9,656 bases of DNA from an uncultured Clostridia bacterium (GCA_947589635.1 CANQCC010000056.1:1-9656), one strand, 5' to 3'. Shown: positions 1 to 6,548, counted from the stretch's first letter. Made by a program: numbers and translations. The notes: generated by a model not told the origin, from the sequence alone.

Positions 1-1
1 T

Positions 2-79
2 GACATCTGCCGCGCGCTTGAGGCGGCATGCCGCGACTATCTGTTGTCCGACGTCGAAACTGAAACAAGCGAGGTGTAA
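2..79 (+). CDS. C-terminal end of an unidentified protein (5' end outside window)
   Basis: An open frame entering from the left edge reads DICRALEAACRDYLLSDVET and then a short acidic tail before a TAA stop at 77-79. I prefer this frame because frame 1 starts with a stop and meets another within 21 bases, and frame 3 gives an Arg/Cys-rich peptide that runs past a likely gene end. A rho-independent terminator 52 bases downstream on the same strand fits a gene ending here. Only 25 residues are visible, too few to name a family, so no function is proposed. Confidence 0.5.
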   Translation, partial: DICRALEAACRDYLLSDVETETSEV

Positions 80-130
80 AAGCGCAAAAGGCATATAAGC
101 GGCTAAAACAAAAAGTAATAGCAAAAATAT

Positions 131-159
131 AAGGCGCGTCCAAACTTGGGCGCGCTTTT
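131..159 (+). terminator. Rho-independent terminator of the upstream gene
   Basis: GCGCGTCCA (134-142) pairs with TGGGCGCGC (147-155) around an AACT loop: nine pairs, one of them T-G. The stem is followed by TTTT at 156-159, and A131/A132 can extend it against that run. The hairpin separates the partial gene at 2-79 from the purine cluster, so xpt should depend on its own promoter. Confidence 0.8.
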
Positions 160-229
160 AAGCGCTCGATCCCTCTGTCCGAAGGCCGTCGGTGGGACGG
201 GACGTCCAAAAGGCTTAAATGCGGGGCGC

Positions 230-246
230 CACAACATATTGTTGTG
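230..246. repeat. Intergenic palindrome ACAACA-N-TGTTGT, copy 1
   Basis: CACAACA (230-236) and TGTTGTG (240-246) form a perfect seven-base inverted repeat around TAT. The ACAACA/TGTTGT core recurs at 6535-6548 and 9074-9088, also between genes. This copy lies about 105 bases upstream of the xpt -35 box. It could be a protein-binding operator or a dispersed structural repeat. There is no T-run after it, so it is not a terminator. Confidence 0.65.
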
Positions 247-351
247 CGGCGGAAGGCGAAACGCAATATATCCAAAATTTGGCAATTTTGAGCGGAGCAG
301 AATACTATTTGTGTTTTTTTGAAAATTTTTGTCTTTAGCGCCTCAAATTGT

Positions 352-381
352 TTGACATGGCTATGGGCGATTTATTATAAT
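352..381 (+). promoter_or_regulatory. Sigma-A-type promoter of xpt and the purine uptake cluster
   Basis: TTGACA (352-357) and TATAAT (376-381) both match consensus exactly and are 18 bases apart. Transcription should start near A388 and leave a leader of about 96 nt before the xpt ATG. A T/A-rich stretch (310-334) lies upstream, partly within reach of an UP element. Because this promoter lies downstream of the in-frame ATG at 319, it also rules out that longer start for xpt. Confidence 0.85.
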
Positions 382-401
382 TCTCTCATCAATTTTCCAA
401 A

Positions 402-479
402 GCGGGCGGCATGCTCGCCAAGGGGAAGCGATGGCAGCAGGTCGGCAATTTACACGAGGCGCTTCGGGCGCCGCGGAGG
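402..479 (+). promoter_or_regulatory. xpt mRNA leader with two stem-loops and the ribosome site
   Basis: The leader contains GCGGGC-GGCAT-GCTCGC (402-418, one G-U pair) and a perfect GGCGC-TTCGG-GCGCC hairpin (458-472). The second stem ends three bases before the GGAGG ribosome site at 475-479, which lies four bases from the ATG. The arrangement could modulate initiation at xpt. The conserved core of the purine riboswitch (a GTTTCTACC-like segment and two kissing loops) is not visible here, so any leader control would be of another kind. Confidence 0.45.
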
Positions 480-483
480 TTGT

Positions 484-1065
484 ATGAAGCTTCTTGAGGA
501 GCGCATCCTGAAGGACGGCAAGGTCTATCCCGGCGAAGTCCTTAAGGTCAGCGGATTTTTGAACCATTTGATCGACGAGGAACTCCTCGATGAAATCGGC
601 AAGGAAATTTCTGCGCGCTTCAAGGACGACCACGTCACAAAGATCCTTACCATCGAGGCATCGGGCATCGCGATAGCATGTGCTGCGGCACGCTATCTGC
701 ACGCGCCGATGCTTTTTGCTAAGAAGAGCAAGACCAGCAACATCTCGGACGGGCTGTACACGGCGGAGGTCATGTCCTACACTCACGGCACAAAAAGCGT
801 CATCTGCGTTGACAAGGAGTTTCTTCGCGAGGGCGACCGTGTGCTTATCGTGGATGATTTTCTTGCTCGCGGCGAGGCGGTCAACGGGCTTATCAGCCTG
901 ATAAAGCAGGCGGGAGCGTCGCTTGTGGGCTGTGCCATCGCGATAGAAAAGGGCTTCCAGCCGGGCGGGGCGGAGCTTCGTGCGCAAGGCATACGCGTAG
1001 AAAGCCTTGCGATCATCGACAGCATGACGGACGACAGCCTTACTATCCGCCGCCAAGACAATTGA
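484..1065 (+). CDS. xpt: Xanthine phosphoribosyltransferase
   Basis: This cytosolic purine salvage enzyme joins xanthine (and usually guanine) to PRPP, giving XMP (or GMP) and pyrophosphate. The 193-aa product has the usual length and, from memory, follows Bacillus subtilis Xpt throughout: KVSGFLNHLID (21-31), TIEASGIA (56-63), the PRPP-binding loop VLIVDDFLARGEA (120-132, acidic pair D124/D125) and IEKGFQPGG (154-162) followed by RVESLAII (171-178). I chose the ATG at 484 because GGAGG at 475-479 precedes it and homologues start here. An in-frame ATG at 319 would add 55 unrelated residues and lies upstream of the promoter. The gene is first in a plus-strand cluster with a BMP-type ABC importer, which points to uptake followed by capture of purines. 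The gap to the next gene is 36 bases, so co-transcription is likely. Confidence 0.95.
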   Translation: MKLLEERILKDGKVYPGEVLKVSGFLNHLIDEELLDEIGKEISARFKDDHVTKILTIEASGIAIACAAARYLHAPMLFAKKSKTSNISDGLYTAEVMSYTHGTKSVICVDKEFLREGDRVLIVDDFLARGEAVNGLISLIKQAGASLVGCAIAIEKGFQPGGAELRAQGIRVESLAIIDSMTDDSLTIRRQDN

Positions 1066-1101
1066 AAAAATAAAGCCTAACGGCTAAAAAGGAGAATATC
1101 A

Positions 1102-1755
1102 ATGAAAAAGAGAATTTTGTCGATAGTGCTTACAGTAGCGCTTGTGGCATCGCTCGCAATCGGACTTGTAGTCGGTCTTACCGCTTGCAACGGCAATGGC
1201 GGCGAATATGTCAATCCGGATTATTCCAACATCAAGGTCGGTTTCATTATGTTGCATGACCCCGCAAACTCGACATATGACAAGAACTTCTACAACGCAA
1301 TGGAAGAAGTCAGAAGAGGTCTCGGTCTCAGCGAGAGCCAAGTGCTGTACAGGCACACCGTCGACGAGAGTGACGAGTGCTACAATACGGCGGTCGACCT
1401 CGTTGAAGAGGGCTGCAACATCATCTTCGCAGACAGCTTCGGTCATGAGGACTTCATAATTCAGGCGGCAAAGGAGAACCCGAAGGTTCAATTCCTCCAT
1501 GCAACAGGCACGAAGGCTCACACCGAAAATCTCGCAAACTATCACAATGCGTTTGCTTCCATCTATGAGGGCAGATACCTTGCAGGCGTTGCCGCAGGTC
1601 TCAAACTCAAAGAGATGGGCTATGGCGAAGGCGGTAGCAAGAATGTCAAGAACCCCAAGGTCGGCTATGTCGGCGCACACCCCTATGCGGAAGTTATCTC
1701 CGGTTACACCAGCTGGTTCCTCGGCGTTCGCTCCATAATCAGCGAATGCAGCTGA
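1102..1755 (+). CDS. N-terminal fragment of the BMP-family binding lipoprotein
   Basis: This 217-aa frame begins with a lipoprotein signal peptide: MKKR, a long hydrophobic core, then the lipobox LTAC with the lipidated Cys at residue 29 and a short polar linker. It should be exported and tethered to the outer face of the membrane. The mature part starts with the first lobe of the periplasmic-binding fold (IKVGFIMLHDPANSTYDKNF) and continues with IIFADSFGHEDFIIQAAKENP, FLHATGT, NYHNAFASIYEGRYLAGVAAG and KVGYVGAHPYAEVISGYTSWFLGVRS, all typical of the family. The last residues (ISECS, then TGA at 1753-1755) arise from the frameshift. Without the second lobe this fragment is not expected to bind substrate. 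Confidence 0.8.
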   Translation: MKKRILSIVLTVALVASLAIGLVVGLTACNGNGGEYVNPDYSNIKVGFIMLHDPANSTYDKNFYNAMEEVRRGLGLSESQVLYRHTVDESDECYNTAVDLVEEGCNIIFADSFGHEDFIIQAAKENPKVQFLHATGTKAHTENLANYHNAFASIYEGRYLAGVAAGLKLKEMGYGEGGSKNVKNPKVGYVGAHPYAEVISGYTSWFLGVRSIISECS

Positions 1756-1777
1756 AAAGCTCATCCAAAACGGTTGC

Positions 1778-2305
1778 GTGCTTATCTCTCAACATGCGGA
1801 CTCCCTCGGCGCACCTCAGGCTTGCGAGCTGGCGAAGGTCCCCAACGTCTCCTACAACGGCAGCACAGAGTCCACAGGCCCCAACACATTCATCATCTCT
1901 TCAAGAATAGATTGGGCTCCTTACCTCAAGTATGCAATCAATTGCGTGAACACTGGTTCTCAAATCGCAACCGACTGGACGGGCACAATAGCGACCGGTT
2001 CCGTGCAACTCACAGCTATCGGCAACAAGGTGTTCAAGGATAAGGCGGCTGTCCAAAAGCAGCTCGATGAAGTAAGAGACAAGTTGATCGACGGTTCTCT
2101 TAAAGTCTTTGCGACCGAAAACTGGACAGTAAACAGAGAGCATAAGACATCTTATACGGCAGATGTCAATGCGGATCCGGATCCAACACATCCTGTTCCC
2201 GATACTGAGGCAATAGCTGACGGATATTTCCATGAGTCCGAATTCCGTTCCGCACCTTACTTCGATATCATCATCGACGGAATAACCGTTATTGATGAGC
2301 AATAA
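1778..2305 (+). CDS. C-terminal fragment of the BMP-family binding lipoprotein
   Basis: The homologous frame actually opens at about 1739 (SANAAEKLIQNGC). The GTG at 1778 is only an internal Val codon without a ribosome site, so this is unlikely to be an independent gene. The segment carries the second lobe: ISQHADSLGAPQACELAKVPNVSYNG, then NTFIISSRIDWAPYLKYAI, the TDWTGTIATGSVQLT stretch, and a family-like C-terminus with GYFHESEFRSAPYFDIIIDGI ending in EQ. These features place it in the BMP group whose members act on purine nucleosides or related ligands. The exact ligand cannot be read from the sequence. Confidence 0.7.
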   Translation: MLISQHADSLGAPQACELAKVPNVSYNGSTESTGPNTFIISSRIDWAPYLKYAINCVNTGSQIATDWTGTIATGSVQLTAIGNKVFKDKAAVQKQLDEVRDKLIDGSLKVFATENWTVNREHKTSYTADVNADPDPTHPVPDTEAIADGYFHESEFRSAPYFDIIIDGITVIDEQ

Positions 2306-2328
2306 AACACGGTTCTATCAAAATAAAG

Positions 2329-2358
2329 GGTTAGACGGAGCGTTTGCTCCGTCTAACC
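2329..2358 (+). promoter_or_regulatory. 13-bp intercistronic stem-loop after the binding-protein gene
   Basis: GGTTAGACGGAGC (2329-2341) pairs perfectly with GCTCCGTCTAACC (2346-2358) around a GTTT loop. The following bases, GATTTATGAC, lack a real T-run, so full termination is unlikely. Hairpins in this position, between an abundant binding-protein cistron and its ABC subunits, commonly shield the upstream mRNA from 3' exonucleases or cause partial termination, so the binding protein is made in excess. The ribosome site of the ATPase gene lies 26 bases downstream and is not sequestered. Confidence 0.75.
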
Positions 2359-2396
2359 GATTTATGACTTGAAACATAACGATCGGAGGTAACAGC

Positions 2397-4226
2397 GTGG
2401 AAACAACTGTTGCTATTACTACAAGCGACGCCCAAAGAGACGTTGCTATTCAACTTAAGGGGATAACCAAGGTATTCGGCGACGTGGTTGCAAACAGCAA
2501 CGTCGACCTTGAGGTCTATAAGGGCGAGATCCTTTCCATTCTCGGCGAAAACGGAAGCGGAAAGACCACCCTTATGAACATGATCGCCGGCATCTACTTC
2601 CCCGACGAGGGACACATCTATATTGACGGAGAGGAAGTCGTCATAAGGTCGCCCAAGGACGCGTTTGCGCACAAGATAGGCATGATCCATCAGCATTTCA
2701 AGCTTGTGGACACCTTCAGCGCGGCGGACAACATCATTCTGGGCGAAAAATGCCCCAAATTTGATCTTGCGGCGGAAAGGGAAAAACTTGCCGAGGCGCA
2801 CAGGGCGGAAAACGAGGCTTACGAAAACTATGACGAAGCCGAACACCCCGGGCCTCTCGCCTATATGACCAAACCCAAATTCCACCCCGAAAAGGAGACG
2901 AAGCGCAAACTTGCGCTGATGCCGTTTGTGGGGATAGGAAGAAGAATCAAATTCAATTGGCTTGCCAAAAAACGCGCGGACGAAGTGCAGCGCATTGCAA
3001 ACCGTTTTGGATTCAAAATCGACCTTAAAAAGAAAATATACGACATGTCCGTCAGTGAAAAACAGACTGTCGAGATAATAAAAGTGCTGTATCGCGGCGC
3101 GGATATTCTCATTTTGGACGAGCCTACCGCGGTGCTCACCCCTCAGGAAATCGAAAAATTGTTCGACGTCATCCGCAATATGAAGGCGGCGGGCAAGTCC
3201 ATAATCATCATCACACATAAGCTCAACGAAGTCATGGAAATTTCGGACAGAGTCGCGGTGCTTAGAAAGGGCGAACATATCGCCACCGTCGAGACCGCCT
3301 TCACCGACGAGCAACAACTCACCGAGATGATGGTGGGCAAGAAGGTATCTCTCAACATAGACCGCACCGAGCCGCACGACGTCAAAAACAGACTTGTGGT
3401 AAGCGGCCTCTCCGCCGTCAACTCGGACGGGATAAAGGTGTTGGACGATGTCTCGTTTGAAGCGAAATCGGGCGAGATTTTGGGTATCGCGGGTATCGCG
3501 GGCAGCGGACAGCGTGAACTGCTTGAAGCCATCGCGGGTCTTTACAAAATTAAGGACGGCGCAATAACCTATTACGATCCCGCCAAAGACGACGCGCCCG
3601 TGGATTTGCGCTCCAAGACTCCCGTGCAGATACGCGACCTTGGCGTAAGGCTGTCCTTCGTGCCCGAAGACAGACTTGGTATGGGACTTGTGGGCAACAT
3701 GGACCTTGTCGACAACATGATGCTCCGCTCTTATCGCAAGGGCTTTATGTTCCTCGACAGGAAGTCGCCCAAAAAACTTGCCGAAACCATTGTGAACGAG
3801 CTTGAAGTCGTCACTCCCAGCACGCATACCGCGGTCAGAAAGCTGTCCGGCGGAAATGTGCAAAAGGTGCTTGTCGGCCGCGAGATAGCCGCGTCGCCCT
3901 CCGTGCTTATGGCGGCGTATCCCGTAAGAGGTCTCGACATCAACTCGTCCTACACAATATACAATCTGCTCAACGAGCAAAAAGAGAAGGGCGTGGCGGT
4001 CATATTCGTGGGCGAGGACTTAGACGTGCTCATAGAGCTTTGCGACCGCATCCTGGTCATCTGCGCGGGCAGAGTGACAGGCGTAGTGGACGGCAGACGC
4101 GCCATAAAGGAGCAGATAGGACTTCTTATGACCAAGACGACGCGCGACGTCGACGAAAATCAAGTCTCTTTAGACGACCTTGAAGTTCATCAAGAAAATG
4201 ACGTTAAAGGAGGGGACGCACAATGA
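2397..4226 (+). CDS. BMP-type nucleoside ABC transporter ATPase (NupO/YufO-like), two ABC domains
   Basis: This cytoplasmic ATPase energises the importer formed with the two permeases that follow. The first ABC domain has Walker A GENGSGKT (50-57), Q-loop HQH (98-100), signature SVSEKQ (218-223), Walker B ILILDEPT (237-244) and switch His in ITH (272-274). The second has a degenerate Walker A, GIAGSGQRE (366-374, Lys replaced), PEDRLGMGLV (423-432), signature LSGGNVQK (483-490) and AAYPVRGLD (506-514) without a catalytic Glu. Degeneracy of the second site is normal in this class. At 609 aa it is about 100 longer than usual: there is an extra charged segment at roughly 122-190 before the first signature, and a polar tail of about 30 residues. 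Translation starts at GTG, six bases after GGAGGT (2385-2390). The end overlaps the next gene by four bases (ATGA), indicating translational coupling. Confidence 0.92.
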   Translation: METTVAITTSDAQRDVAIQLKGITKVFGDVVANSNVDLEVYKGEILSILGENGSGKTTLMNMIAGIYFPDEGHIYIDGEEVVIRSPKDAFAHKIGMIHQHFKLVDTFSAADNIILGEKCPKFDLAAEREKLAEAHRAENEAYENYDEAEHPGPLAYMTKPKFHPEKETKRKLALMPFVGIGRRIKFNWLAKKRADEVQRIANRFGFKIDLKKKIYDMSVSEKQTVEIIKVLYRGADILILDEPTAVLTPQEIEKLFDVIRNMKAAGKSIIIITHKLNEVMEISDRVAVLRKGEHIATVETAFTDEQQLTEMMVGKKVSLNIDRTEPHDVKNRLVVSGLSAVNSDGIKVLDDVSFEAKSGEILGIAGIAGSGQRELLEAIAGLYKIKDGAITYYDPAKDDAPVDLRSKTPVQIRDLGVRLSFVPEDRLGMGLVGNMDLVDNMMLRSYRKGFMFLDRKSPKKLAETIVNELEVVTPSTHTAVRKLSGGNVQKVLVGREIAASPSVLMAAYPVRGLDINSSYTIYNLLNEQKEKGVAVIFVGEDLDVLIELCDRILVICAGRVTGVVDGRRAIKEQIGLLMTKTTRDVDENQVSLDDLEVHQENDVKGGDAQ

Positions 4227-5491
4227 GATCCGTAACGGGCAAACCGAGCAAGTTTGACGCATTCGTCGACAAGCTCAAAAAGGAATCCCCCATACATATC
4301 GCCAAGCGCATGGACGCGCCAAAGTGGTTCCCCATAGTTATAAGAATAGCGGCGGTTGTCGCGGCGTTTCTGATATGCGCGGTCGTGACGGCGTTTTTTG
4401 AGCCAAATGCGTTCGGAACATTCTTTGTGGAAATGTTCAGAGGGACGTTCGGCACCGAGAGACGCGTCATCAATCTGTTTTGGGAAACGGCGATTTTGTT
4501 GCTTATCGCGCTTGCGGTCACTCCCGCATTCAAGATGAAGTTCTGGAACATCGGCGCCGAAGGGCAGGTGCTTATTGGCGCGCTTATGAGCGCGACATGC
4601 ATATACTACCTTGGCGGGAAGATGTCCGAAGGTGGACTTATCGTCCTCTGTTTGCTTGCGTCGGTGGTGGGAAGCGCGATATGGACTCTTATCCCCGCGC
4701 TTTTCAAGGCTAAGTGGAACACAAATGAGACGCTGTTTACGCTTATGCTCAACTATATCGCCACAGCGCTGATTTCCTTGGTCATAACAGTGTGGGTCAA
4801 GAGCGGTTCGGGAGTTGTCGGCATAATGGAGCATGGGCATCTTCCCTTGCTCGGCGACCAACCTTATGTGTTGAATATACTTATTGTAGCGCTGATAACA
4901 GTGCTTGTTTGGGTATACTTGAGATTTTCAAAGCACGGCTATGAATTGTCCGTCGTCGGCGAATCCATAAACACCGCAAAATACATCGGCATAAGCGTGC
5001 CTAAAGTCATAATTCGCACTATGATACTTTCGGGCGCATTGTGCGGCATAGCAGGCTGGCTGCTGGTCAACGGCGCAAGCTACACCATCAATACATCGCT
5101 CGCGGGCGGCAGAGGCTTTACAGCGATTTTAGTCAGTTGGCTCGCACACTTTGACCCGCTTGTTATGGTAATCACAGCTTTTCTTGTCGCGTTTATGGGC
5201 AGAGGCGCCGCGCAAGTTTCAACGATTGCAAACATAGGCGGCTCGTTTGCGGACATTGTGACGGCGGTCTTCTTCTTTGTGGTGATCGCAAGCGAATTTT
5301 TCGTCAACTACAAAGTCAAAATATCCTTCGCCCATCTGAAAAAGGACAAGGGAGAGGAGAAGAGCTCGGAAAGTTTGGACAAACAGGCTTCTTCCGCCGA
5401 AAATGATGAGGCAGAGGCAGCACCTGACAGCGACTCAAGCGAGGCGCCGGATGACGTCGTTGCAAGCGAAGATAAGGAGGTGACGGAGTAA
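4223..5491 (+). CDS. ABC transporter permease of the BMP-type nucleoside importer (NupP/YufP-like)
   Basis: This BPD_transp_2-family membrane subunit forms half of the translocation channel. The 422-aa protein has a cytosolic basic N-terminus of about 35 residues, then multiple hydrophobic helices (for example 36-59, 88-102, 138-162, 172-192, 215-233, 265-283, 312-326 and 344-361). Its family motifs are FKMKFWNIGAEGQVLIG (103-119), the GYELSVVGESINTAKYIGIS loop (239-258) and GGRGFTAI (295-302). An unusually long, acidic, Ser-rich tail covers 373-422. The ATG overlaps the ATPase stop as ATGA, and a strong AAGGAGG site lies at 4207-4213. The gene ends as TAATG, sharing one base with the next permease, so the two subunits should be made in step. 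Confidence 0.92.
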   Translation: MRSVTGKPSKFDAFVDKLKKESPIHIAKRMDAPKWFPIVIRIAAVVAAFLICAVVTAFFEPNAFGTFFVEMFRGTFGTERRVINLFWETAILLLIALAVTPAFKMKFWNIGAEGQVLIGALMSATCIYYLGGKMSEGGLIVLCLLASVVGSAIWTLIPALFKAKWNTNETLFTLMLNYIATALISLVITVWVKSGSGVVGIMEHGHLPLLGDQPYVLNILIVALITVLVWVYLRFSKHGYELSVVGESINTAKYIGISVPKVIIRTMILSGALCGIAGWLLVNGASYTINTSLAGGRGFTAILVSWLAHFDPLVMVITAFLVAFMGRGAAQVSTIANIGGSFADIVTAVFFFVVIASEFFVNYKVKISFAHLKKDKGEEKSSESLDKQASSAENDEAEAAPDSDSSEAPDDVVASEDKEVTE

Positions 5492-6447
5492 TGTTCTGGA
5501 CATTTTTGACAAGTACTATAAAATTCAGCACGCTGTTTTTGTACGGCTCCGTCGGCGAGACGATAACCGAAAAATCGGGACACCTCAATCTCGGTATTCC
5601 CGGCATCATGTGCATGGGCGCAATAGGCGGTTGCTACGGCGTACGTTCGTACATAGACTCGCTCGGCAGCCTGTCCCAGATGAGCGGGTTTGCCGTAGTG
5701 CTTGTAGGCATGATCTGCGCATTTCTGTTTGCGGCGCTCGGCGGATTGATATTCAGTTTCTTCACCGTGACTTTGCGTTGTAACCAAAATATCACGGGTC
5801 TTACCATCACGACGTTCGGCGTCGCGCTTAACAGCCTTATGCTCAGCAAACTCGATACGCGAGGCTTTTATGAGGCGGGCACCCTGTTTGCAAAGGGCAT
5901 AGTAGACGCCAACACGACCGATGGACTTGTGAAAGTGCTCTTTTCTCATAGCGCGCTTGTGTATATCGCCATTGCTATTGCCATTATCACCGCTATAGTC
6001 ATAAAGCGGACCCGAGTTGGTCTTAATTTGCGCGCCGTCGGCGAAAATCCCGCTACGGCGGACGCGGCGGGCATAAGCGTGGGCAGATACAGATATTTTG
6101 CCACTCTCATCGGTTCGGGCATAGCGGGCCTCGGCGGACTGTTCTTCATCATGGACTATTTGACGGGCAGTGTCGAGTACGGCATAGACACCTATGGGTG
6201 GCTTGCGGTCGCGCTTGTCATCTTCACCGTGTGGAAGCCCAATTGGGCAATATTGGGGTCCATACTGTTTGCCGCGCTTTATAACGCGTCGATATATCTG
6301 AATCTTTCGTTTACAGAGCGTGAAATCATCAAAATGTTGCCGTACATCGTCACGGTGCTCGTGCTCATCATCACGTCCATCTTCGGGAGAAAAAGCGTGC
6401 AGCCCCCGGCGGCGCTTGGCACCTCGTACTTCAGAGAAGAACGATAG
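5491..6447 (+). CDS. ABC transporter permease of the BMP-type nucleoside importer (NupQ/YufQ-like)
   Basis: This is the second channel subunit, BPD_transp_2 family, 318 aa, close to the usual length. Visible motifs are GETITEKSGHLNLGIPGIM (22-40), the QNITGL segment (99-104), the cytoplasmic coupling loop RAVGENPATADAAGISVGRY (181-200) and a C-terminal helix PYIVTVLVLIITSIF (284-298). The hydrophobic helices are regularly spaced. It starts at ATG 5491, ten bases after AAGGAGG (5474-5480), with its first base shared with the stop of the preceding permease. It is the last gene of the purine cluster, and a terminator stands 57 bases downstream. Purine nucleoside or base transport is inferred from family and from the neighbouring xpt; the precise substrate is not established by the sequence. 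Confidence 0.92.
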   Translation: MFWTFLTSTIKFSTLFLYGSVGETITEKSGHLNLGIPGIMCMGAIGGCYGVRSYIDSLGSLSQMSGFAVVLVGMICAFLFAALGGLIFSFFTVTLRCNQNITGLTITTFGVALNSLMLSKLDTRGFYEAGTLFAKGIVDANTTDGLVKVLFSHSALVYIAIAIAIITAIVIKRTRVGLNLRAVGENPATADAAGISVGRYRYFATLIGSGIAGLGGLFFIMDYLTGSVEYGIDTYGWLAVALVIFTVWKPNWAILGSILFAALYNASIYLNLSFTEREIIKMLPYIVTVLVLIITSIFGRKSVQPPAALGTSYFREER

Positions 6448-6503
6448 AGAAGGGCAAATACGCACAAAAATCGTCGTACGGAGCAATATCAAAGAACAAA
6501 TGG

Positions 6504-6531
6504 AAACATCCTCACTTCGGAGGATGTTTTT
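6504..6531 (+). terminator. Rho-independent terminator of the purine uptake cluster
   Basis: AACATCCTC (6505-6513) pairs perfectly with GAGGATGTT (6520-6528) around a six-base loop and runs into TTTTT (6527-6531). It lies 57 bases after the second permease gene. Read on the minus strand the same hairpin is followed by a broken T-rich stretch, so it could weakly stop transcription coming from the convergent helicase-loader gene, for which I see no other terminator. Confidence 0.9.
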
Positions 6532-6534
6532 CAT

Positions 6535-6548
6535 ACAACAAATGTTGT
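6535..6548. repeat. Intergenic palindrome ACAACA-N-TGTTGT, copy 2
   Basis: ACAACA (6535-6540) and TGTTGT (6543-6548) are separated by AA. The half-sites are identical to those at 230-246 and 9074-9088, but the spacer is two bases instead of three. It sits four bases after the terminator T-run, between convergent genes, where a promoter operator would not be expected. That favours a structural or dispersed repeat, or a site for a chromosome-binding protein. Confidence 0.6.

Larger units (their letters stand above)
80..483 (+). other. Non-coding region between the upstream gene and xpt
   Basis: This 404-base gap holds, in order: an A-rich stretch (105-132), a terminator (131-159), a GC-rich block (160-230) with a small hairpin GGACG-GGA-CGTCC (195-207), a palindrome (230-246), an AT-rich hairpin AAAATT-TGGC-AATTTT (274-289), a T/A-rich run (310-334), the xpt promoter (352-381) and the xpt leader (about 388-483). 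I see no convincing gene in it. The only open frame of note is a 60-aa minus-strand one at 103-285 that runs straight through the terminator and palindrome. Confidence 0.6.
1102..2305 (+). pseudogene. BMP-family substrate-binding lipoprotein gene, disrupted by an internal deletion and frameshift
   Basis: The locus encodes the extracellular solute-binding lipoprotein of a BMP/PnrA-type nucleoside ABC importer, and its ATPase and two permeases follow directly. The two halves lie in different frames and are both highly family-like. The first frame is coherent to GVRSI near 1737, and the second resumes with SANAAEKLIQNGCVLISQHADS from 1739. From memory of the family, about 20 residues normally lie between these points (the strand and loop with a Y-T-x-S-W/F-like pattern). 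This is therefore a deletion of roughly 60 bp whose length is 2 modulo 3, not a simple indel. GCGTTCGCT (1724-1732) and AGCGAATGC (1741-1749) form a hairpin exactly across the junction. AAGGAG at 1089-1094 provides a ribosome site. It may be a real mutation or an assembly error; the intact genes downstream make an artefact plausible. Confidence 0.8.

Noticed and set aside
103..285. 60-aa open frame on the minus strand in the first intergenic region
   Set aside because: It crosses a clear terminator hairpin and a palindrome, and the Pro/Arg/Phe-rich peptide looks random.
319..483. N-terminal extension of xpt from ATG 319 (55 extra residues)
   Set aside because: The consensus promoter at 352-381 lies inside it, the extension has no family similarity, and GGAGG precedes ATG 484, where Xpt homologues begin.
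388..483. Guanine/adenine riboswitch upstream of xpt
   Set aside because: It is expected from family knowledge, but no GTTTCTACC-like core or paired loops can be found in the leader or in the 36-base xpt/binding-protein gap.
361..1056. 231-aa open frame on the minus strand
   Set aside because: It is antisense to xpt and its promoter, with no ribosome site or family resemblance.
1774..2043. 89-aa plus-strand open frame within the binding-protein locus
   Set aside because: It overlaps the family-matching frame and is basic and low-information. It is a frame shadow.
2331..3980. 549-aa open frame on the minus strand
   Set aside because: It lies antisense to the ABC ATPase with unmistakable motifs. 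Its His/Arg/Val-rich translation shows no domain, and it reflects codon bias on the coding strand.
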